Of a stretch of DNA of 6,088 bases, positions 1 through 5,000 are shown piece after piece. A program made the position numbers and the translations under genes. The first letter of the stretch is position 1. The number at the start of each line of letters is the position of its first letter. Source of the DNA: Verrucomicrobiota bacterium (GTDB taxonomy: Bacteria; Verrucomicrobiota; Verrucomicrobiia; Chthoniobacterales; JAFAMB01); NCBI GenBank assembly GCA_019241095.1, contig JAFAXJ010000302.1:1-6088 (forward strand), written 5' to 3'. A model generated the notes under the pieces. It did no database searches. It was not told where the DNA came from and saw nothing but the letters and a program-made list of their open reading frames with translations.

Positions 1-77
1 ATGTAGTGCCGCGCCACAGCTCCCCAAACGGCCAAGCCGAACGCGACGCCAATTCCAAACAAAGCCGCAAATGGCAT
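1..77 (-). CDS. Small integral membrane protein, N-terminal fragment only
   Basis: Only the first 25 or so codons lie in the window; the gene continues past the left edge. The visible part reads MPFAALFGIGVAFGLAVWGA and then VARHY: a single hydrophobic helix of about 20 residues ending in Arg-His, as expected for the first membrane segment of an inner-membrane protein. Two ATG codons lie side by side (80-78 and 77-75). An AAAGGAG ribosome binding site at 89-83 is only 2 nt from the first but 5 nt from the second, so I prefer the start at 77. It begins about 28 bases after the stop of the upstream minus-strand gene, so the two probably share a transcript. The sequence style recalls uncharacterised multi-pass membrane proteins of proteobacteria and actinobacteria, but that is memory of a pattern, not a family assignment. 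No function can be given. Confidence 0.7.
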   Translation of the reverse strand, partial: MPFAALFGIGVAFGLAVWGAVARHY

Positions 78-105
78 CATCACTCCTTTCTGGATGTGCG
101 CTTCC

Positions 106-369
106 TCAGGACTGCCCGCCGCCCATCAATGCCCTGAGCGGCATCAAGGGTCCGACAGGAATGTACTGGTGATCCATCAACTGTTCCTTCGTGAGCGGCA
201 GCGTTTCCATAAGAGCTCGTGCCTCGTCCTCGGTCTTCGCGTCGACCAGGAAGATGACGCCTTTGCCATCGCCGCGCGAATACCACCGGCGGATTTTGCC
301 GTCGAAATAGAGCTTCACAGTTGCCCGGATCTCTGAGGGCATCACGGCGCCGAGTCTCGAGTAGGTCAT
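106..369 (-). CDS. Small alpha/beta-barrel protein, YciI / muconolactone-isomerase-like (87 aa)
   Basis: Complete 87-codon gene ending in TGA at 108-106. The start ATG at 369 is preceded by GAGGA (383-379) with a 9-nt spacer; an internal ATG at 342 has no such site. The order of elements is a helix (about residues 12-24, with the motif VKLYFDGKIRRWYSR), a strand (GVIFLVDA, 37-44), a second helix (TEDEARALMETLPL, 46-59) and a strand (DHQYIPVGPL, 66-75). This is the usual layout and length of the small dimeric ferredoxin-like proteins grouped with YciI and muconolactone delta-isomerase. The 'DAKTEDEARALMETLPL' block followed by a strand ending in 'P' is typical of these. The first strand is short, so the N-terminus is less standard. 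Members often have no known substrate and no catalytic residue is evident here. Third-position GC is about 77% by hand count. It is probably co-transcribed with the membrane-protein gene that follows. The fold is fairly sure, the function unknown. Confidence 0.72.
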   Translation of the reverse strand: MTYSRLGAVMPSEIRATVKLYFDGKIRRWYSRGDGKGVIFLVDAKTEDEARALMETLPLTKEQLMDHQYIPVGPLMPLRALMGGGQS

Positions 370-599
370 AAAGATTGTTCCTCATTTCTTGCCAGGGTTG
401 TTCTGGAATTTCGTGGTGTTGAAACTCCTGAAAGTCAGACTCGTATCTCTGAACGGAAACCTCGATCGCTAACGGAGTGATCTTACGGTACATCTGGTCC
501 ACCTCTTGCCAGGAGGCAGACTTGGACGCTAGTCGATTGGTCATGTGAAGAAGGAAAAATAGGTACTCAAAATAGCTGCTTCTGCGGGCCAGCTGCCGG

Positions 600-628
600 T
601 TGCAATCTTGGCTGCCAGGTCTTATGTT
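600..628 (+). promoter_or_regulatory. Possible sigma-70-type promoter for the plus-strand operon
   Basis: TTGCAA at 600-605 (four of six matches to TTGACA) and TATGTT at 623-628 (four of six matches to TATAAT) are separated by exactly 17 bases. This would start transcription near 635, leaving a leader of about 50 bases before the ATG at 684. A second -10-like hexamer, TATAAC at 648-653, has no convincing -35 partner. Matches at this level occur by chance, so this is a candidate only. Confidence 0.3.
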
Positions 629-670
629 ATCGTTCGGGCTGAAAGGCTATAACGGAAATTCCGGCACAGA

Positions 671-676
671 AAGGAG
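671..676 (+). promoter_or_regulatory. Ribosome binding site that fixes the start at 684
   Basis: AAGGAG lies 7 nt before the ATG at 684, a near-ideal Shine-Dalgarno sequence and spacing. The frame is open further upstream to a TTG at 600, but no comparable site precedes that codon, so the shorter 426-residue protein is the right call. Confidence 0.85.
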
Positions 677-683
677 AGTTCTT

Positions 684-1964
684 ATGCCCCCCCCCGAGGT
701 AGATATAAAAACAATCAATGTCGAATCGCCTAAGCGAGAGATGAAGGAAGAGTGGCTTGCCGAGAACCCTGGAAGGGTTTCTGCTGACTTTGAAACGTAC
801 CGTCAGCTACCTGAATCCAAGAGTTGGGAGCGCGAAATAAAAGAATGGACGACCGTCACGGGAAATTATTGGAGCGAACAGCTCCCTCAGGTCGATGTGT
901 TGAAAAACCTCGACGTGAAACTTAAAGTTTTCCGAAAATTTTCAGACACCACCGGTCTATCCAGTCAAATTTACGACAAGCTCATAAATCTGTTCGGCGA
1001 CAACCAGTTTTTTGGCGCTACCCTGGCGGTCTGGAAGTTGCCTGACGCAGCGCGCCCAGAGTGGAAAAAGCTCGTCGCCAAAAAGGAGGCTCAAGTACAG
1101 CGCAGTGCGCAGGATCTCTCTTCGGTTATCTCGCGGACCAGAGTGCTCGCCAACGAAGAGATGAGCGGAGCTAATGTAAACGACCCAGAAGCAATAAAAG
1201 ATATAAAATCGTGCATATCTACTCTTGAGGGAATTGAGAAGGCCCTTCAGCAATGGGACAAACTGCTTTCAGGGTCGGCCTCGCCCGACCGCATGGCGTT
1301 GAACGACGCCGCGGTCGAGGTGCATTCTCGGCTAGAAAAATTCACGTTTGAGCACTCCCTTTTATTCGGCAAAAATACGACCCCATCCTACATAAAATAC
1401 GAGGTCCTTGCGACTGTAAAGGCCGTTTCGGAAAAGGTGACTTCGCAGTTCTCGGCCCGGGTAACAGAGCCGGATATGACGGGGATGTACAGCAGGATTA
1501 TCGACGTACCGCGTTCTACTCCCAAGAGAGCCGCGACTCAAGCGGGCAAAGAGATTTCTTCGTCCTACCAAGGTGATTTAAACACGTTCTGGGACATGAA
1601 CATGGGTAACCTACAACAGACCGCCGGACGTCTTGCTAAGTTGCCTAATTTGGGCTTAGAGCTCAAGAACGCAATCTACAACACGTCTAGCCAGTATCCG
1701 ATGAAAGACAGTCTGAACGCCTTTAGAGACAGTTATAAGGCTGTTGGTCCAAATACCTTGGGCTGGATACCTGGGGTGTCTTCCAGTGTTGCCGAGATTA
1801 CTTTTCGGATACCTAAATATCAAAATGCGGTTGAGCAAGTTTTCGCCAAGTACGCGGACAACGCCACTGCACAAGGCGTGCGAAACGACTATCGAAAATT
1901 TTTTGACACCGTCACGCAGTATATGCAGAACCGCGTTGAGGTGCTCCAAGAGACCATGTCGTAA
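684..1964 (+). CDS. Uncharacterised helical soluble protein (426 aa), first gene of the operon
   Basis: I do not recognise this family. The start is ATG at 684, chosen for the strong AAGGAG 7 nt upstream; the stop is TAA at 1962-1964. There is no signal peptide and no convincing membrane segment. The composition is charged and helix-favouring almost throughout. Residues about 124-160 and 166-197 (for example KLVAKKEAQVQRSAQDL and IKDIKSCISTLEGIEKAL) could pair as long amphipathic helices, and 205-260 and 380-426 are similar. The middle (residues 260-300) is less regular and richer in Ser, Thr and Pro. There is one Cys (residue 177) and no recognisable catalytic motif. Codons 2-4 are an uninterrupted run of nine C, so a single-base slip in either direction would destroy the product. 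Third-position GC is about 53% in the first 60 codons, well below the minus-strand neighbour. The large glycine-rich gene follows after 43 bases, so the two are probably co-transcribed and their products may interact. A role as partner or accessory subunit of that protein is inference only. Confidence 0.85.
   Translation: MPPPEVDIKTINVESPKREMKEEWLAENPGRVSADFETYRQLPESKSWEREIKEWTTVTGNYWSEQLPQVDVLKNLDVKLKVFRKFSDTTGLSSQIYDKLINLFGDNQFFGATLAVWKLPDAARPEWKKLVAKKEAQVQRSAQDLSSVISRTRVLANEEMSGANVNDPEAIKDIKSCISTLEGIEKALQQWDKLLSGSASPDRMALNDAAVEVHSRLEKFTFEHSLLFGKNTTPSYIKYEVLATVKAVSEKVTSQFSARVTEPDMTGMYSRIIDVPRSTPKRAATQAGKEISSSYQGDLNTFWDMNMGNLQQTAGRLAKLPNLGLELKNAIYNTSSQYPMKDSLNAFRDSYKAVGPNTLGWIPGVSSSVAEITFRIPKYQNAVEQVFAKYADNATAQGVRNDYRKFFDTVTQYMQNRVEVLQETMS
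687..695 (+). repeat. Nine-base C homopolymer at codons 2-4
   Basis: C at 687-695 follows the start codon directly and encodes Pro-Pro-Pro. Loss of one C would give a TAG at codon 6; gain of one C would give a TAA at codon 17. In both cases the 426-residue protein would be lost. Tracts of this kind act as slipped-strand phase-variation switches in other bacteria; here that role is inferred. Confidence 0.9.
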
Positions 1965-1967
1965 CTG

Positions 1968-1980
1968 GCTCGGCGCGAGC
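1968..1980 (+). other. Small perfect hairpin in the intercistronic gap
   Basis: GCTCG (1968-1972) and CGAGC (1976-1980) form a perfect 5-bp, GC-rich stem around a 3-base GCG loop, 4 bases after the stop codon of the first gene. No T-run follows, so it is not a standard intrinsic terminator. It could stabilise the upstream message end or modestly tune read-through into the next gene. A stem this short may also be chance. Confidence 0.4.
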
Positions 1981-1999
1981 GGCAAGTAGCGAAGCATGG

Positions 2000-2005
2000 A
2001 AGGAG
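2000..2005 (+). promoter_or_regulatory. Shine-Dalgarno sequence bearing on the start of the large gene
   Basis: AAGGAG at 2000-2005 ends only 2 nt before the ATG at 2008, which is unusually close. It lies inside the four extra codons that would be translated if the in-frame ATG at 1996 were used. That earlier ATG has only a weak purine stretch upstream (GCGAAG). The true start is therefore either 1996 or 2008, a difference of four residues (MEGV). Confidence 0.6.
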
Positions 2006-2007
2006 TT

Positions 2008-5000
2008 ATGGCAAAAAACATCGTTGACCCTCTCTACAACCTTCAGCAAACTGAACTAAACAAGGTTCTTACGGCAGTTGAAGTCGAGACCGCGCGTCCT
2101 TTGACTTTGACGCAAGATAGCACCAAGGCAGCCATACCCGGATATCTCTTTCTCGCGCCAACGGCGAACGTCACGATTTTCGGCGATGAGGTTACGGTAT
2201 CGGGAAGGTTGGAGTTTCCGGGCCGCAGCGTCGTCATCTTTGCGCGGATTCTGCGGGCCGAGCCCGACGGGACCACTCCACCGGCGATCAGTGTCAACGG
2301 CCCTGAGCAAACGGCCAAAAAGGATCAGACGGTTCAGAATTTTAAGGGAGAGCAGGGTGAGCACGGCAAAATCGAGCGTGCCCCCGGGATTTGGGGTAAA
2401 GAGGGGGAACAAAACACAGATGGGGGGACCGGATGGTCTGGTCCGGACCACCCGGAGAAGATGAATGGTCAGCCCGGAGATCCAGGTGAACCCGGCAATG
2501 CCGCGGGGACCGTTTCGATCTGTTGTGAACAGTGCGATTTTGGCGGAGATGATGGGAAGCTCACCATCACCGCTGACGGCGGCCGTGGAGGAGAGGGACA
2601 ACAGGGCCAGGACGGCGCCAAAGGGGGAAAGGGCGGAGATGGCGCCGACTTTCGGGATTTTAGTGGTGGGCTTGGCGTATGGGTGCCGCCCACAAAAGGA
2701 GGGGACGGAGGCCAGGGAGGCGAAGGCGGAAAGGGAGGGCAAGGAGGTCAAGGGGGGCCGGGCGGGCAAATTGTTTTCTATTCTGCGTTAGCCGACCCCG
2801 AACCCAAACTCACTCTCAGCTATGCCGGTGGTCCAGGGGGAACTCCCGGCAAACCGGGCGATGGTGGAGAAGGAGGTCCCAAAGGGATTGGCGGTCTCGG
2901 AAAGGTAATTCACCCCCGTTATGGAGAGACTGATACCATTCCAAACGCGGATGACGGAAATGACGGCAATAAAGGCGGCGACAAGGGGCCTGGCGATCCG
3001 GCACCCGCGTCGGTGGCAGGCGCAAAATCTGTCGGCCACGGGTCCCTCGAGAGTTCAAGCCTCATTAAGATCGCGCGCGTCAGTCATGCACAGATGCTAT
3101 TCGAGCGAGTCCGCGCTGACTACTTGGTGACCGAGCCGGCGGACTACAGTATTCAACTGATGGTTGCCATGTCAGAGACAGAGCTGCCAAAAATCGGAAA
3201 GAATCTTATCGTTGTTGGATTGGTCGGGCCGGGTCTACGGATCCGAATCTTCGACGCGAAAGGGACCGTGGTGCTGGACCGGACGGAAGACAAACTTCTG
3301 AGCAAAGAAGCTGTCGCCAAATTCCGGGAGCGATTCAAACTCAGAATGGATGAAGTCATTCTTACCGGGCAATGGTCGGCACAAAAGCAACTGGCGGACT
3401 TGTCAGCGGACGCCCGGCACAACTTGTTCCTGGATGAATTGAGCCAGCTCTCGAATGGGAAAGTCGGGGGGACAGACAGCCCGAGACGTATCGAAGACCT
3501 CAATGACGACGAACTGGCTGGCGCTCTCGCCTTATTCTTATTCTTACGTGAAAGTGGAACCCTCCCCCAGCAGGGACTCAAGACATTGAGCGTCGACGAT
3601 GCACGCGGCATCCTGTTTACAGATTTGGTTAACCGCTTCGGATACGACGCGGGCCAAGTGGCGCAACTGGGAGTCATGGAGGACAACCAGAAGCTCGTGT
3701 TGGTGGCCAAACTCCATGAATTTACAAATGGTTACGTGGTTGGGCGAACGATCCCGATCATTCAACTCAGCTTGGACGACATGATCGGGGCTCTCGCCTT
3801 AGCCTTGTTCTTACGTGAAACTGGAATTCGCACCCAGCAGGAACTCAAGACATACAGCGTCATCGATGCAACCAACGCCATTGTTATAGAGTTGAATAAG
3901 CGCTTCGGATACGACCAGGCGCAACTGGGAGCACTGGACAACCAGAAGCTCGTGTTGCTGGCGTTTGGGCCCGGCGGCCGTTTCAATATCGGGGAGAGCC
4001 TTTCTCTGGTAAAAAATCACCTCTTGATGGATGATGAAGAACAGAAAGATTTTGTCCGCTATGCAGGTTTATGCACTCACTACACCGACCCTTGGACGAG
4101 CGTTGGTGATCGGCTGGTGTGGGTGACTAAACTGCTGACGGCCGCGTCTCAGGCGGGAGAGGACTCGCAGAAAGAACTAGCCACATTGCTGTATCGACCA
4201 GCGTTAATGGCTCTTAACAACCACCAGGACGGTCTGGACTTTTTCGGAAGAAGCGAATCGTACACGCCGAAGCTTTCTTTCGATACACTTGAAACCAGTC
4301 TGACTGCTTCTCTGGACAGCCTTAAAACGATCGAGGTAGCCAAGAACAATTATTTCAAGGCTCTCCGCGAAAACAAGAATGACACCAACGATCTTGACGC
4401 TGCCATAACAATGACAGGTTCTCAAATTAGTGTTCTGTCGACGCGCAAAAGCGCCCTAAAAAAGAATTTAGACGAAACGATCGACAAGATCAAAGTATGG
4501 GATAAGCAACTCAAAGGGAAAGAGCAGAAAGACCTGCCGGATAAGATGAGGAAGTTCGAAGAACAAATCAAATCTGCATTCGGGCTGAGTTGGCAGACGT
4601 TCTTTAACTGTTTAGGGATGCTCTCATTCATGAACGTAAATGAACCGCGTAGCGCCATAAATACTCTCACCAAGGTTGGCGGCTATGCCAGCGCTGGAGC
4701 AATGGCCGCGAGTCAATTGGGAGCAATGATTACTGAGGGCGTCGATAAGGTGCTCAATGATGCTGGTGAACCCGTCAACAAAAATTACGTTCTGACCGAG
4801 GTTGAAGTGATCAAGGGCGACATAAGATTGTATTCCGAGTTCAAAAAGCGCGAAAACGGTTTTCTGCAGGCAGACTCGTCAAAGCGATTGGTGGTGGAAA
4901 TCGATCGCTTCCGTAGTTTATGCAAGCAGTTCTACCGAAGCGCCCCCGCGGCAGAGGAACTTCGTAAGGAATTGGATGGCTTTATTGAAATGATCACGAA

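Larger units (their letters stand above)
370..683. other. Intergenic region between divergent gene blocks
   Basis: This stretch of about 314 bases separates the minus-strand pair from the plus-strand operon and should hold promoters for both. On the minus strand an open frame begins at an ATG at 544 (MTNRLASKSASWQEVDQMYR...) and runs through the downstream gene in another frame. It is preceded by a pyrimidine-rich stretch with no ribosome binding site, so I do not call it a gene, although its first 60 residues do not look obviously random. I see no RNA gene, no clear rho-independent terminator and no long inverted repeat. Confidence 0.6.

Noticed and set aside
80..544. Open frame of 154 codons on the minus strand overlapping the 87-residue gene
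   Set aside because: It has no ribosome binding site before its ATG at 544, and its second half simply reads the 87-residue gene in another frame with an Arg-rich, low-complexity product. The first 60 residues could be a relic, but there is no support for that.
587..605. Possible sigma-54 promoter (GG ... TTGCA)
   Set aside because: The GG and GC elements are 13 bases apart instead of the required 10, and the flanking TGGCAC consensus is absent.
600..683. TTG start at 600 giving a 28-residue N-terminal extension to the first plus-strand gene
   Set aside because: There is no Shine-Dalgarno sequence before the TTG, whereas ATG 684 has an excellent one. The extension also overlaps the only promoter candidate.
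2056..2769. Long minus-strand frame (237 codons) opposite the glycine-rich section
   Set aside because: It is the mirror image of a GC-biased repetitive coding region. The product is Pro/Ser/Leu-rich and it has no gene-like context, while the plus strand carries the continuous large frame.
2341..3000. CRISPR-like or satellite repeat array
   Set aside because: The periodicity is of glycine codons with variable third bases inside a continuous reading frame; there are no identical direct repeats with unique spacers.
3153..3710. Minus-strand frame of 185 codons, Ser/Arg-rich, opposite the first helical repeat, with a similar frame at 3762-3986
   Set aside because: The two resemble each other only because they lie opposite the duplicated coding repeat. 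They are shadows of the large gene.
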